Source: Capra hircus (Eukaryota; Chordata; Mammalia; Artiodactyla; Bovidae). Taken from it: 64,000 nucleotides of DNA. This document shows positions 1-11,496 of this stretch, in pieces; position 1 is the stretch's first letter, and every line of letters begins with the position of its first letter. The position numbers and the translations under genes were made by a program. Where the stretch lies: contig NC_030821.1 of NCBI RefSeq assembly GCF_001704415.2, positions 40,655,210 through 40,719,209 of the forward strand, in the 5' to 3' direction. Below the pieces are notes generated by a model that was given only the letters and a program-made list of their open reading frames with translations, did not search any database and was not told the origin of the DNA.

Positions 1-10
1 ACATTTGTAA

Positions 11-559
11 GTTCAGTTCAGTTCAGTTGCTCAGTCGTGTCCGACTCTTTGTGACCCCATGAATTGCAGCACGCCAGGCCTCCCTGTTCATCACCATCTC
101 CCGGAGTTCACTCAGACTCACTTCCATCGAGTCCGTGATGCCATCCAGCCATCTCATCCTTGGTTGTCCCCTTCTCCTCCTGCCCCCAATCCCTCCCAGC
201 ATCAGAGTCTTTTCCAATGAGTCAACTCTTCGCATGAGGTGGCCAAAGTACTGGAGTTTCAGCTTTAGCATCATTCCCTCCAAAGAAATCCCAGGGCTGA
301 TCTCCTTTAGAATGGACTCGTTGGATCTCCTTGCAGTCCAAGGGACTTTCAAGAGTCTTCTCCAACACCACAGTTCAAAAGCATCAGTTCTTCGGTGTTC
401 AGCCTTCTTCACAGTCCAACTCTCACATCCATACATGACCACAGGAAAAACCATAGCCTTGACTAGACGGACCTTAGTCGGCAAAGTAATGTCTCTGCTT
501 TTGAATATGCTATCTAGGTTGGTCATAACTTTTCTTACAAGGAGTAAGCATCTTTTAAT
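11..559 (-). mobile_element. BovB LINE, 3' part (non-inverted half of a twin-primed insertion)
   Basis: The plus strand starts with the (TTCAG)n array and GTGTCCGACTC motif that mark the 3' end of BovB read backwards. Upstream, on the minus strand, it reads as the C-terminal end of the BovB reverse-transcriptase protein (MYGCESWT, LWCWRRLL, YFGHLMRRVDSLEKT). Homology stops at about 559, where the sequence switches to BovB in the opposite orientation. A 10 bp repeat, acatttgtaa, lies at 1-10 and again at 1477-1486. This makes 11-1476 one insertion; the duplication may extend left beyond the window. Confidence 0.95.
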
Positions 560-1466
560 GGAATTCCAATTGAGCTGTTTCAAATCCTGAAAGATGATGC
601 TGTGAAAGTGCTGCACTCAATATGCCAGCAAATTTGGAAAACTCAGCAGTGGTCACAGGACTGGAAAAGGTCAATTTTCATTCCAATCCCAAAGAAAGGC
701 AATGCCAAAGAATGCTCAAACTACCACACAATTGCACTCTCACATGCTAGTAAAGTAATGCTCAAAATTCTCCAAGCTAGGCTTCAGCAATACGTGAACC
801 GTGAACTCCCTGACGTTCAAGTGGTTTTAGAAAGGGCAGAGGAACCAGAGATCAAATTGCCAACATCTGCTGGATCATGGAAAAAGCAAGAGAGTTCCAG
901 AAAAACATCCATTTCTGCTTTATTGACTATGCCAAAGCCTTAGACTGGGTGTATCACAATAAACTGTGGAAAATTCTGAAAGAGATGGGAATACCAGACC
1001 ACCTGACCTGCCTCTTGAGAAATCTGTATGCAGATCAGGGAGCAACAGTTAGAACTGGACATGGAACAACAGACTGGTTCCAAATAGGAAAAGGAGTATG
1101 TCAAGGATGTATATTGTCACCCTGCTTATTTAACTTATATGCAGAGTACATCATGAGAAACGCTGGACTGGAAGAAACACAAGCTGGAATCAAGATTGCT
1201 GGGAGAAATAACCATAACCTCCGATATGCAGATGACACCACCCTTATGGCAGAAAGTGAAGAGGAGCTAAAAAGCCTCTTGATGAAAGTGAAAGAGGAGA
1301 GCGAAAAAGTTGGCCTAAAGCCCAACATTCAGAAAACCAAGATTATGGCATCTGGTCCCATCACTTCATGGGAAATAGATGGGGAAACAGTGGAAACAGT
1401 GTCAGACTTTATTTTTTTTGTGCTCCAGAATCACTGCAGATGGTGACTGCAGCTATGAAATTAAAA
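560..1466 (+). mobile_element. BovB LINE, inverted 5' part of the same insertion (RT domain)
   Basis: This stretch encodes BovB reverse transcriptase in plus orientation, opposite to 11-559. It has the palm motif YADDT at 1225-1239, preceded by CQGCILSPCLFNLYAEY. The frame is broken: the part before about 880 and the part after 877 lie in different frames. It ends at about 1466, at the sequence point where the minus-strand half begins, so together the halves cover one continuous BovB stretch. That is the expected product of twin priming during LINE integration. The copy is dead: 5'-truncated, lacking the endonuclease, and frameshifted. Confidence 0.93.
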
Positions 1467-1552
1467 ATTAAAAGACACATTTGTAAAGTCCTGGCATTTT
1501 CTTACAAAACATGTGCTTATTAACCTACTTAAAAATGAAAAATAATTCCTTC

Positions 1553-4500
1553 AGTTCAGTTCAGTCACTCAGTCGTTCCTACTCTTTGTTACCCCATGAA
1601 TCGCAGCACGCCAGGCCTCCCTGTCCATCACCATTCCCGGAGTTCACTCAGACTCACCTCCATCAAGTCAGTGATGCCATCAAGCCATCTCATCCTCTGC
1701 CATCCCATTCTCCTCCTGCCCCCAATCTCTCCCAGCATCAGAGTCTTTTCCAATGAGTCAACTCTTCGCATGAGGTGGCCAAAGTAATGGAGCTTCAGCT
1801 TTAACATCATCCTTCCAAAGAAATCCCAGGGCTGATCTCCTTCAGAATGGACTGGTTGGATCTCCTTGCAGTCCAAGGGACTCTCAAGAGTCTTCTCCAA
1901 CACCACAGTTCAAAAGCATCAATTCTCCCATGCTCATTCTTCTTCATAGTCCAACTCTCACATCCATACATGACCACAGGAAAAACCATAGCCTTGACTA
2001 GACGAACCTTAGTTGGCAAAGTAATGTCTCTGCTTTTGAATATGCTGTCTAGGTTGGTCATAACTTTTCTTCCAAGGAGTAAGTGTCTTTTAATTTCATG
2101 GCTGCAATCACCATCTGCAGTAACTTTGGAGCCCCCCAAAATAAAGTCTGACACTGTTTCCACTGTTTCCCCATCTATTTCCCATGAAATGATGGGACCG
2201 GATGCCATGATCTTCGTTTTCTGAATGTTGTGCTTTAAGTCAACTTTTTCACTCTCCTCTTTCACTTTCATCAAGAGGCTTTTAGTTCCTCTTCACTTCC
2301 TGCCATAAGGGTGGTGTCATCTGCATATCTGAGGTTATTGAGATTTCTGCTGGCAATCTTGATTCCAGCTTGTGTTTCTTCCAGCCCAGTGTTTCTCAGG
2401 ATGTTCTCTGCATAGAAGTTAAATAAGCAGGGTGACAGTATACAGCCTTGACGTTATCCTTTTCCTATTTGGAATCAGTCTGTTGTTTCATTGTCTAGTT
2501 CTAACTGTTGCTCCCTGATCTGCATACAGATTTCTCAAGAGGCAGGTCAGGTGGTCTGGTATTCCCATAGCTTTCAGAATTTTCCACAGTTTATTGTGAT
2601 CCACACAGTCAAAGGCTTTGGCATAGTCAATAAAGCAGAAATAGATGTTTTTCTGGAACTCTCTTGCTTTTTCCATGATCCAGCGGATGTTGGCAATTTG
2701 ATCTCTGGTTCCTCTGCCCTTTCTAAAACCACTTGAACATCAGGGAGTTCACGGTTCACATATTGCTGAAGCCTAGCTTGGAGAATTTTGAGCATCACTT
2801 TACTAGCGTGTGAGATGAGTGCAATTGTGCGGTAGTTTGAGCATTCTTTGGCATTGCCTTTCTTTGGGATTGGAATGAAAACTGACCTTTTCCAGTCCTG
2901 TGGCCACTGCTGAGTTTTCCAAATTTGCTGGCACATTGAGTGCAGCACTTTCACAGCATCATCTTTCAGGATTTGAAATAGCTCAACTGATGTTCCATCA
3001 CCTCCACTAGCTTTGTTTGTAGTGGTGCTTTCTAAGGCCCACTTGACTTCACATCCAGGATGTCTGGGTCTAGATGAGTGATCACACCATTGTGATTATC
3101 CTGGTCATGAAGATCTTTTTTGTACAGTTCTTCTGTGTATTCTTCCACCTCTTCTTAATATCTTCTGCCTCTGTTAGGTCCATACCATTTCTGTCCTTTA
3201 TCGAGCCCATCTTTGCATGAAATGTTCCCTTGGTATCTCTAATTTTCTTGAAGAAATCTCTACTCTTTCCCATTCTGTTCTTTTCCTCTATTGCTTTACA
3301 TTGATTGCTAAAGAAGGCTTTCTTATCTCTTCTTGCTATTCTTTGGAACTCTGCATTCAGATGCTTATATCTTTCCTTTTCTCCTTTGCTTTTAGCTTTT
3401 CTTCTTTTCACAGCTATTTGTAAGGCCTTCCCAGACAGCCATTTTGCTTTTTTGCATTTCTTTTCCATGGGGATGGTCTTGATCCCTGTCTCCTGTGCTA
3501 TGTCACAAACCTCATTCCATAGTTCATCAGGCACTCTATCTATCAGATCTTGGCCCTTAAATCTATTTCTCACTTCCACTGTATAATCATAAGGGATTTC
3601 ATTTAGGTCATACCTGAATGGTCTAGCAGTTTTCCCTACTTTCTTCAATTTAAGTCTGAATTTGTTAATAAGGATTTCATGAGCTGAGCCACAGTCAGCT
3701 CCTGGGCTTGTTTTTGTTGACCATATAGAGCTTCTCCATCTTTGGCTGCGAAGAATATAATCAATCTGATTTCGGTGTTAACAATCTGGTGATGTCCATG
3801 TGTAGAGTCTTCTCTTGTGTTGTTGGAAGAGTGTGTTTGCTATGACCAGTGCATTTTCTTGGCAAAACTCTATTAGTCTTTGCCCTGCTTCATTCTGCAT
3901 TCCAAGGCCAAATTTGCCTGTTACTCCAGGTGTTTCTTGACTTCCTACTTTTGCATTCCAGTCCCCTATAATGAAAAGGACATCTTTTTTGGGTGTAAGT
4001 CTTCACAGAACTGTTCAACTTCAGCTTCTTCAGCATTACTGGTTGGGGCATAGACTTGGATTACCATGATATTGAATGGTTTGCCTTGGAAATGAACAGA
4101 GATCTTTCTGTTCTTTTTGAGATTGCATCCAAGTACTGCATTTCAGACTCTTTTGTTGACCAGATGGCTACTGCATTTCTTCTGAGGGATCCTGCCCACA
4201 GTAGTAGATATAATGGTCATCTGAGTTAATTCACCCATCCCAGTCCATTTTAGTTAGCTGATTCCTAGAATGTCGATGTTCACTCTTGCCATCTCTTGTT
4301 TGACCACTTCCAATTTGCCTTGATTCATGGACCTGACATTCCAGGTTCCTATGCAATATTGCTCTTTACAGCATCGGACCTTGCTTCTATCACCAGTCAC
4401 ATCCACAACTGGGTATTGTTTTTGCTTTGGCTGCATCCCTTCATTCTTTCTGAAGTTATTTCTCCACTGATCTCCAGTAGCATATTGGGCACCTACCAAC

Positions 4501-4955
4501 CTGGGGATTTCCTCTTTCAGTATCCTATCATTTTGCCTTTTCATACTGTTCATGGGGCTCTCAAGGCAAGAATACTGAAGTGGTTTGCCATTCCCTTCTC
4601 CTGTGGATCACATTCTGTCAGACCTCTCCACCATGACCAGCCTGTCTTGGGTTGCCCCACGGGCATGGCTGAGTTTCACTGAGTTAGACAAGGCTGTGGT
4701 CCTAGTGTGATTAGTGTGATTAGATTGAGTAGTTTTCTGTGAGTATGGTTTCAGTGTGTCTGCCCTCTGATGCCCTCTTGCAACACCTACCATCTTACTT
4801 GGGTTTCTCTTACCTTGGGTGTGAGGTATCTCTTTACGGCTGCTCCAGCAAAGCGCAGCCACTGCTCCTTACCTTGGATGAGGGGTATCTCCTCACCGCT
4901 GCCCTTTCTGACCTTCAATGTGGGATGGCTCCTCTAGGCCATCCTGCGCCCGCGC
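1553..4955 (-). mobile_element. BovB (RTE-clade) LINE, near full length
   Basis: A single colinear BovB of about 3.4 kb on the minus strand. It runs from the (CTGAA)n 3' end at 1553 to the GC-rich 5' leader, whose reverse complement ends in cctgcgcccgcgc at about 4955. The order is leader (about 4560-4955), apurinic-type endonuclease (about 3650-4330), linker (about 3080-3650), reverse transcriptase (about 2280-2960) and C-terminal domain (about 1630-2270). This length fits a complete element. I see only a weak tcctt match at the two ends and no convincing TSD. BovB is known for horizontal transfer between squamates and ruminants. Confidence 0.95.
1628..4553 (-). pseudogene. Broken BovB polyprotein (endonuclease plus reverse transcriptase)
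   Basis: Coding remnant of the near full-length BovB. Open stretches on the minus strand lie at 4553-4254, 3648-3082, 2954-2574, 2676-2488, 2274-1807 and 1906-1628, in different frames, so several frameshifts and stops separate them. Endonuclease motifs are readable: GDWN near 3950-3966 and NQIDYI near 3751-3770. The conserved SDH motif has become SAH at 3679-3687, losing a catalytic aspartate. The RT palm YADDT is at 2313-2327. The element's own role is target-primed reverse transcription in the nucleus; this copy cannot do it. Confidence 0.9.
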
Positions 4956-5177
4956 ATCCTTACTGTCATTTAATTCACAAACCATAATCATATATTCCCA
5001 ATTATAATAATTTACTTTTATACTTAATGCATACAAACCCAGCCTAACAATTCAGTACACGGTTTGTCATGCTTCAAGTCTGTTTAATATGTAATAGTCT
5101 CCTCAGTGGATTTCTTTTTTAATCCACTGAGGAAGGAAAGTTAATCTACAGCATATAACACCATCTGGGTTTGTCTG

Positions 5178-5540
5178 TTCAGTTCTATTCAGTTCAGTTC
5201 ATTTCAGTTGCTCAGTTGTCTCCAGCTCTTTGCAACCCCATGAATTGCAGCATGCCAGACCTTCCTATTCTTCATCAACTCCTGGAGTTCACTCAAACTC
5301 ACGTCCATCGAGTCGGTGATGCCATCCAGCCATCTCATCTTCTGTCATCCCCTTCTCCTCCTGCCCCCAATCCCTCCCAGCATCAGAGTCTTTTCCAATG
5401 AGGGAACTCTTTGCATGAGGTGGCCAAAGTACTGGAGTTTCAGCTTTAGCATCAGTCCTTCCAAAGAATACCCAGGACTGATCTCCTTTAGAATGGGCTG
5501 GTTGGATCTCCTTGCAGTCCAAGGGACTCTCAAGAGTCTT
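5178..5540 (-). mobile_element. BovB 3' fragment
   Basis: The array of TTCAG units at 5178-5212 is followed by the reversed BovB C-terminal coding sequence (the YFGHLM and SLEKTLMLGGIGG region on the minus strand). It is 5'-truncated at about 5540, after the caagagtctt motif. It is diverged and has frameshifts. No clear TSD was seen. Confidence 0.93.
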
Positions 5541-5829
5541 CAGCTTCACCCATTTTTGGTGCCTTTTAGCTTGTCCATCTATCTTCCCTTAGATAGATGG
5601 AATTTCATTTCTTTGTTGCCATTTTTTTCTAGTAAACATGTACTTTTCCTAGTTTATCTTGTCATTGAAGGTTGCAGTTTTTGTAGGGTTCTCATTTCCA
5701 GCTCTTCATGCATGTTAACTTGAGACCTGGTCCCAGTCTTGAGTCTGCAAATGTTCACACAGCAGGAGTGGCTTCATTCTCCACAGCTCATACTGTCTTC
5801 AGACAACTCTTTGTCTAAAGATTCAAGTG
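5541..5829. other. No recognised feature
   Basis: AT-rich sequence between BovB and an old L1. A short inverted repeat, ccatctat...atagatgg, lies at about 5574-5600. No gene or named repeat was recognised. Confidence 0.5.
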
Positions 5830-6500
5830 TTCTCTTTATTTCTTAAAATTTTATTATAGACATTATATGAATAAAGAGAAAAAATATTATAACATGATGC
5901 ATGTACTTATCATCAAGGTACAACAATTATCAGTTTCCCAACCAAACTCATTTTGTTCTTTAGCCTCTCTGACCTCTCCAAGTCAATATTGAATTAAATT
6001 GAGATAACCAATCATTTTATCTGCAAGTATTTCATTTTATAATTAAATGATAAGAACTTTAAAAATTTTCAAAACACATTCAAAGATTATTTTACACCTA
6101 AAATTTAAGATGATTCTTTATTAACCTCAAATATTCTTGTAGTATTCACATTGCATGAACTGTCTCATAATTCTTAGGTAGGATTTTTTTCAGGACACAA
6201 ATAACTTTTACATTTTGTCATTTATTTGTTGGTATCTCCTTATAAAATCTAATTCAGCTCTCTTTGCCCCTTATTTATGAAAGTCACTATTATTATTGTG
6301 CTTGGAACAAACTCCAGAATATTTGCCCTATTTCCCATACTCTAGATTTGGTCAATTGCCTCCCCATTTAACATGGTTCTGCTTCTATACTTCTTGTGAA
6401 TTGATAATTAGGTTTATAATCCTAATGAGATCCAGCTTTGAGATATTTGTAGAAAAATTAAATCACAGGTGGTATATTCATTACTTTTATTATAAATGTT
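5830..6500. mobile_element. Ancient mammalian L1 (L1M/L1ME-type) 3' region
   Basis: Strongly diverged, but it keeps the order of phrases typical of old L1 3' untranslated regions: a gtacttatcatcaaggtaca segment, then aacaattatcag, a catttcatctgtaa-like stretch, acacctaaaa, and later a stretch resembling ggattttgctgattgcatcc. The match is from memory of the family pattern only. The subfamily and strand are not assigned. Confidence 0.55.
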
Positions 6501-7280
6501 TAAGTTAATTTGAGGGAAAATTCTTATACAAAAAAATCCAGAAAATATTTACCTGCTCTCCCTTCTTTCTCTTTCTCTTCCTTTTTATTATTTTGTACTA
6601 ATTTTCAAACTAATGAGTTGGTTATCTATTTTCTTACAAAGGTGATCAATAACGGTTTTTTTGGTAGCTTTTAAAAAATATAAATAATAAACATATTTGA
6701 TACGTTTCAACATATTTATTTTTACAGATTTTTAAATATCTCAACTTTGTATATGAAAAAATGGGGATATAAAATAATATCTGTTTTTTGCTCTTACACA
6801 AAGCATATTTAAGTACTATAGTCAACAAAAGACAGAAACAAAAAATTATGCAGCATCTTTAATTGATCTGTTTACATAGGACCCTGGCCTTTGCTTTCCC
6901 AACCTATAATTTTTCAAGCCATGAATATTCTCATGTTTTACTAATGAGCTATATACCAAATCTTTGTATTTCATAAATGTCAAGTTTTATGATATATATA
7001 TATATATAAATTATTCTATCTGTATTTTTTTCTTCACTAATGGTAACAGTCAATGAATGTTAACAGTTATGGTAACAGTCAATAAATACACAATGAGCTG
7101 CTAATTTTTCTTTTTTTCTGTAAAATTTTTATTTGAAAGTTTGAGTTTTTACATATCTTTGGATATTATTTTTACTTTCAACTTAACTGATATATAATTG
7201 AAATACAGTTCTGTATAAGTTTAAGCTGAGCAGCATAGTGATTTGATTTATATACAACACGAACTGATTACTACAAGTTT
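6501..7280. other. AT-rich unique sequence with a small (AT)n run
   Basis: No gene or clear repeat was recognised. It contains an (AT)n run at about 6991-7009 and two near-identical copies of ggtaacagtcaat at about 7041-7083. Confidence 0.5.
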
Positions 7281-7281
7281 T

Positions 7282-7480
7282 GTAGGTGGTGCTAGTGGTA
7301 AAGTATCCACCTACCAATGAAGGAGATGCAAGATCAATCCTTGGGTCAGGAAGGTCCCCTGGAGAAGGAAATGGCAACTTGCTCCAGTATTCTTCCCTGG
7401 AAAATTCCATGGAAAGAAGAGCCTGTCAGGCTATAGTGCCTGGGGTCTTAAAGTGCTGGACATGACTGAGTATAAATACA
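7282..7480 (+). mobile_element. Bov-tA SINE
   Basis: The tRNA-Glu-like head (ggtggtgctagtggtaaag ... gatcaatccttgggtc, a decayed B box) is followed by the Bov-A body (cctggagaaggaaatgg ... ctccagtattctt). The 3' end is close to gacatgactgag. The orientation is plus because the tRNA-like head comes first. It is moderately diverged. Confidence 0.9.
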
Positions 7481-7837
7481 ACATGCCCTATATTTTAGAT
7501 ATCAGTGACTTTTCATGAGCCTAATGCTATTTCATAAAAAATTCTACCACATGATACTTTGTGGTATACATGGAATCTCTAGTTTATTAAAGTAAATTTA
7601 TTTATCCTAACCACACTTGTTTCCAGGTAATCTAATCAGATATTCCATATATACCAGAAGAAAGTTGCTGTCTGAAGGAAATATGGTCCAATTTTAATGA
7701 GTATACACATTGAATACAATATTTTGTCTTGGTGATCAATTACTAAATAAATATTAAAATTTAAAGAGATTATTTTAACTAGGAAAATTTTTAAACCTAC
7801 AAAGTGTGTATACATATAAGTATCAATTATATGCGTT
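7481..7837. other. No recognised feature
   Basis: AT-rich sequence without a convincing open frame, repeat or RNA gene. Confidence 0.5.
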
Positions 7838-7926
7838 GTTGGTGTTCAATTGCTAAGTTGTGTCCAACTCTGTGACTCCATGGACTTCAGAAAGCCAGGC
7901 TTCCCTGTCCCTCAGTATCTTCCAGA
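7838..7926 (-). mobile_element. Short BovB 3'-end or Bov-A fragment
   Basis: About 90 bp matching the reversed BovB 3' end (gttgtgtccaactctgtgac ... ccaggcttccctgtcc). It is too short to tell a truncated BovB from a Bov-A monomer. Confidence 0.75.
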
Positions 7927-9140
7927 AAATTATCAAAATTATGCTGAAATCTTGTATCAGTTACAAGTTAATCAATTCCAGTTTTATTTTCTTAGTATTT
8001 CCACTCTAATAACTTCAGAAATCTATCTCATATAGTTACAAAGTTTGCACTTATTAGGTTATTATGCCTGTTACTCTTCAGAAGGTTAAAGTATAAGAAA
8101 AAGCAAGATAACGCAATAGTAAATATTAATCTAGCTAAATCATTTAGTCTTCACTATACTTCCTCTAGACTGCTCGAAGTTCATTTAATAAAGTAAATAA
8201 TAATTGGGACTGAGTTCTTCCCTTGTACACATTTGCCACATAAGACTTCTGTTTTCATCCTCAGCATCCATTTTAAGTGCAAATAAAATATAAATTTTTA
8301 TTTATGATTAAGTGATTCCTCATTTTTCAAAGGGAAATGAAATATTCTTGGGAACAAAGAAATCAGAAAACAGTCTGAAATCTCCTCATTTTCATTGTCA
8401 TTAGCTGAGAAAGGTTTTCTAAAAGGGAAAATATGGTTGATCATTGAAGGTGACTTGCCATTGACTTGGCTAGTAATTAGTCTCAAATTATGTTCAGCAT
8501 AGTTCACATCCACACATCACAGAACAGAAAATGTGAGGCAGACAAACAATCCAGGTAGAAGATTATTAAGATTCCCGCTGTGACATGCCATGTGAAACCA
8601 CGTTGATTCAAATTAGTCATCTGTATTGTTCTATATTTTATACTATGGAAAGCACCAACTCACTTCACAAAACCACAGCTGTTATACATTTATGGCTAGA
8701 GTACTGTGCTGCATATTTACATTTATAAATTGCACTGTGAATATTCTAATGTGTCTAATTAATGTGTTGCTAATAAGCAATGCTGTGCAAAATTGTTTCA
8801 TTCTATTAAACACTTTTAGTTTTGAATTTGTAGCTTCTTAATCTGGCTATTCCATTTCTGCCAGTGTTAAAACTGAAGAAGGAAGTTCTTCAGATCAAAT
8901 AGTTTTGTTTAGCCTTTTTTAAATGACAAATCAAATATTTTGGTATGATATAGAAATAAGTGTTCATCTTAGTTGGTAGAAACTATTTTTCACAAAACTG
9001 GTATTTTAGTTTGTGTGTGGTATTATTTCTTCATTAAATATATTGTATTTTATGGTATTATGGTCTAGAGACTTTCAAAAGTTGTTACAGAAATTATTCG
9101 AAGAGTGCTTATCCTAGGAAATACAAACTGAAGTGTTTCA
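7927..9140. other. Unique AT-rich sequence, nothing recognised
   Basis: About 1.2 kb with no repeat or gene that I can name. Open frames on either strand are 71 codons or shorter, as expected by chance. Confidence 0.5.
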
Positions 9141-9487
9141 GGATAAGGTATCATTATATATATTAGGCAGAGCACCCCCTGCACAATAACATATGTTTGT
9201 ATATATCTATTAGGTTGTGTATGTATATATTATATATTTATAATAACTATTATTTTCATTATATTTTTCAGAACTGTTTAAGAATTATTATATAATTTCT
9301 TATAATAATATATAATAAGCAGCAACTTATTATATAAGCAACTTACCCTTAGACAATTCTGACAAATATTATGAAAACAATATTATTATAAACATATATA
9401 TATACATACCTAATAGATATATATGTGCATATGTTACTGTGGACAGGTTATGCCTCATATATTTTAAAGATATAAACCTTATTCATG
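9141..9487. repeat. Long imperfect palindrome, ~350 bp, AT-rich
   Basis: The left arm (about 9141-9290) read backwards matches the right arm (about 9335-9487) with small gaps. Matched pairs include ataaggtat against the plus-strand accttat at the far end, aataacatatgt (9185-9196) against catatgttactg (9428-9439), tatctattaggt (9204-9215) against acctaatagata (9408-9419), and ttttcattatattttt (9253-9268) against the aaatattatgaaaac region (9364-9378). Symmetry runs close to the centre, so the loop is short. This could be a hairpin-type non-autonomous DNA transposon or a local inverted duplication. I cannot name a family. Confidence 0.7.
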
Positions 9488-9960
9488 AGGCCAATACACA
9501 CCTACATACTAGAGGGAAGGAAGGAGAAAGAGAAGTAGAATAGCAGAATATGCTATGAGGAGAAATGGCTCCCATGCCTGGCATTCTGGGAGAGGTGATC
9601 CCCAAGGAAACTGTACATACTCGGACCCCTTGGAGGGAAGCTGTGATGGTGTAGCTTTCATTTGTCATGTATATGATTGTAACCAAATCAGGAGTATCTG
9701 TGATACAACTTTGGTATCTCAGTGGTTCTGCTCTGAGACTTAGTCCAGGAAATGTTGCTGAATTCTGTGCTCCCAGGAGCTCCAAGACCTTCATGGGGTC
9801 TAGTTCTTTCACAGTTGGCAGAGTGGACCATGGATACATGAAATAAAATTTGAATTTAAGTAGGAATGAGCAATACAAAGGAGTAAAACATAGACAAGGT
9901 GCTGCAGGAAGAGGTACATCGCATGCAATTACTTTGGTCATCTAACTGTCAAATGTAATC
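9488..9960. other. Unrecognised, less AT-rich segment
   Basis: This stretch has higher GC than its flanks. It is open for 152 codons on the minus strand (9941-9483), and the plus strand holds a 62-codon frame inside it. Neither translation resembles a family I know; the minus one is rich in Ser, Thr, Pro and Leu and has no clear domain. It may be an old repeat or a decayed retrocopy. I do not call a gene. Confidence 0.3.
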
Positions 9961-10080
9961 AACTGTTTGTAGTCTGTATCACAACTGACTTAACTTATTC
10001 CCTCTGTTGATTACTCCCAACTTCAAGGAAAACCTTCCATCACCATCCCACCCCCCTAACCTACCATTCCTGCCATTAAC

Positions 10081-11200
10081 TTTTTTTTTTTTTTAAATTT
10101 TTTTTTAAAATTTTTAAATTTTAAAATCTTTAATTCTTACATGCGTTCCCAAACATGAACCCCCCTCCCACCTCCCTCCCCACAACATCTCTCTGGGTCA
10201 TCCCCATGCACCAGCACCAAGTATGCTGCACCCTACGTCAGACATGGACTGGCGATTCAATTCTTACATGACAGTATACATGTTAGAATTCCCATTCTCC
10301 CAAATCATCCCACCCTCTCCCTCTCCCTCTGAGTCCAAAAGTCCATTATACACATCTGTGTCTTTTTTCCTGTCTTGCATACAGGGTCGTCATTGCCTTC
10401 TTCCTAAATTCCATATATATGTGTTAGTATACTGTATTGGTGTTTTTCTTTCTGGCTTACTTCACTCTGTATAATTGGCTCCAGTTTCATCCATCTCATC
10501 AGAACTGATTCAAATGAATTCTTTTTAACGGCTGAGTAATACTCCATTGTGTATATGTACCACTGCTTTCTTATCCATTCATCTGCTGATGGACATCTAG
10601 GTTGTTTCCATGTCCTGGCTATTATAAACAGTGCTGCGATGAACATTGGGGTACACGTGTCTCTTTCAATTCTGGTTTCCTCGGTGTGTATGCCCAGCAG
10701 TGGGATTGCTGGGTCATAAGGTAGTTCTATTTGCAATTTTTTAAGGAATCTCCACACTGTTCTCCATAGTGGCTGTACTAGTTTGCATTCCCACCAAAAG
10801 TGTAGGAGGGTTCCCTTTTCTCCACACCCTCTCCAGCATTTGTTGCTTGCAGACTTTTCGATCGCAGCCATTCTGACTGGTGTGAAGTGGTACCTCATTG
10901 TGGTTTGGATTTGCATTTCTCTAATAATGAGTGATGCTGAGCATCTTTTCATGTGTTTGTTAGCCATCCGTATGTCTTCTTTGGAGAAATGTCTATTTAG
11001 TTCTTTGGCCCATTTTTTTGATTGGGTCGTTTATTTTTCTGGAATTGAGCTGCATAAGTTGCTTGTATATTTTTGAGATTAGTTGTTTGTCCGTTGCTTC
11101 ATTTGCTATTATTTTCTCCCATTCAGAAGGCTGTCTTTTCACCTTGCTTATAGTTTCCTCTGTTGTGCAGAAGCTTTTAATTTTAATTAGATCCCATTTG
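10081..11200 (-). mobile_element. L1-BT type LINE, 5'-truncated 3' end
   Basis: The poly(T) and A/T-rich tail at 10081-10130 is followed, on the minus strand, by the L1 3' UTR and the end of ORF2. The minus translation of 10967-10404 contains CWRGCGEKGTLLHFWWEC, EYYSAVKKN and LEPIIQSEVSQKEKHQYS, the C-terminal signature of ruminant L1 ORF2. Upstream, WEKIIANEATDKQLISKIYKQ is still readable to about 11200. It is truncated before the reverse-transcriptase domain. Few stops suggest it is fairly young. Confidence 0.95.
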
Positions 11201-11222
11201 CTTATAAAAAACACTCTCTTCT

Positions 11223-11480
11223 GAGCTTTCTTGGTGACGTAGTGGTAAAGAATCTGCCTGCCAGTGCAGGAGACATAGGTTCTATCCCTGATCTGAGAAG
11301 ATCCCACTTGCTGTCATGACCACTTAGCCTATGCTCCAGAGCCTGGAAGTCTCAGCTATTGAGCCCATGTGCTGCACAGCAAGAAGCCTGTACACTGCAA
11401 CTAGAATAGTAAATAAATCAATAAAATTTAGTAAATAAATAAAGTATTGAAAAAAAGAACAAAAAAAAGAAAACAAAAAC
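11223..11480 (+). mobile_element. CHR-type SINE (cetartiodactyl)
   Basis: The tRNA-like head (gctttcttggtgacgtagtgg ... gttctatccctg) is followed by the CHR body (gagaagatcccacttgctg ... ctagaatagtaaataa) and an A-rich tail with aataaa units. The flanks are near-identical 16 bp TSDs, aaaaacactctcttct at 11207-11222 and aaaaacattctcttct at 11481-11496. The insertion sits at or just beyond the truncated end of the L1 to its left. Confidence 0.88.
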
Positions 11481-11496
11481 AAAAACATTCTCTTCT

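Noticed and set aside
877..1446. 189-codon plus frame with a reverse-transcriptase motif
   Set aside because: It is BovB RT, inside a 5'-inverted insertion with a TSD. Not a host gene.
1487..1552. The gap between the first two BovB elements as part of one compound element
   Set aside because: The left element closes with its own TSD at 1477-1486, so the two are separate insertions.
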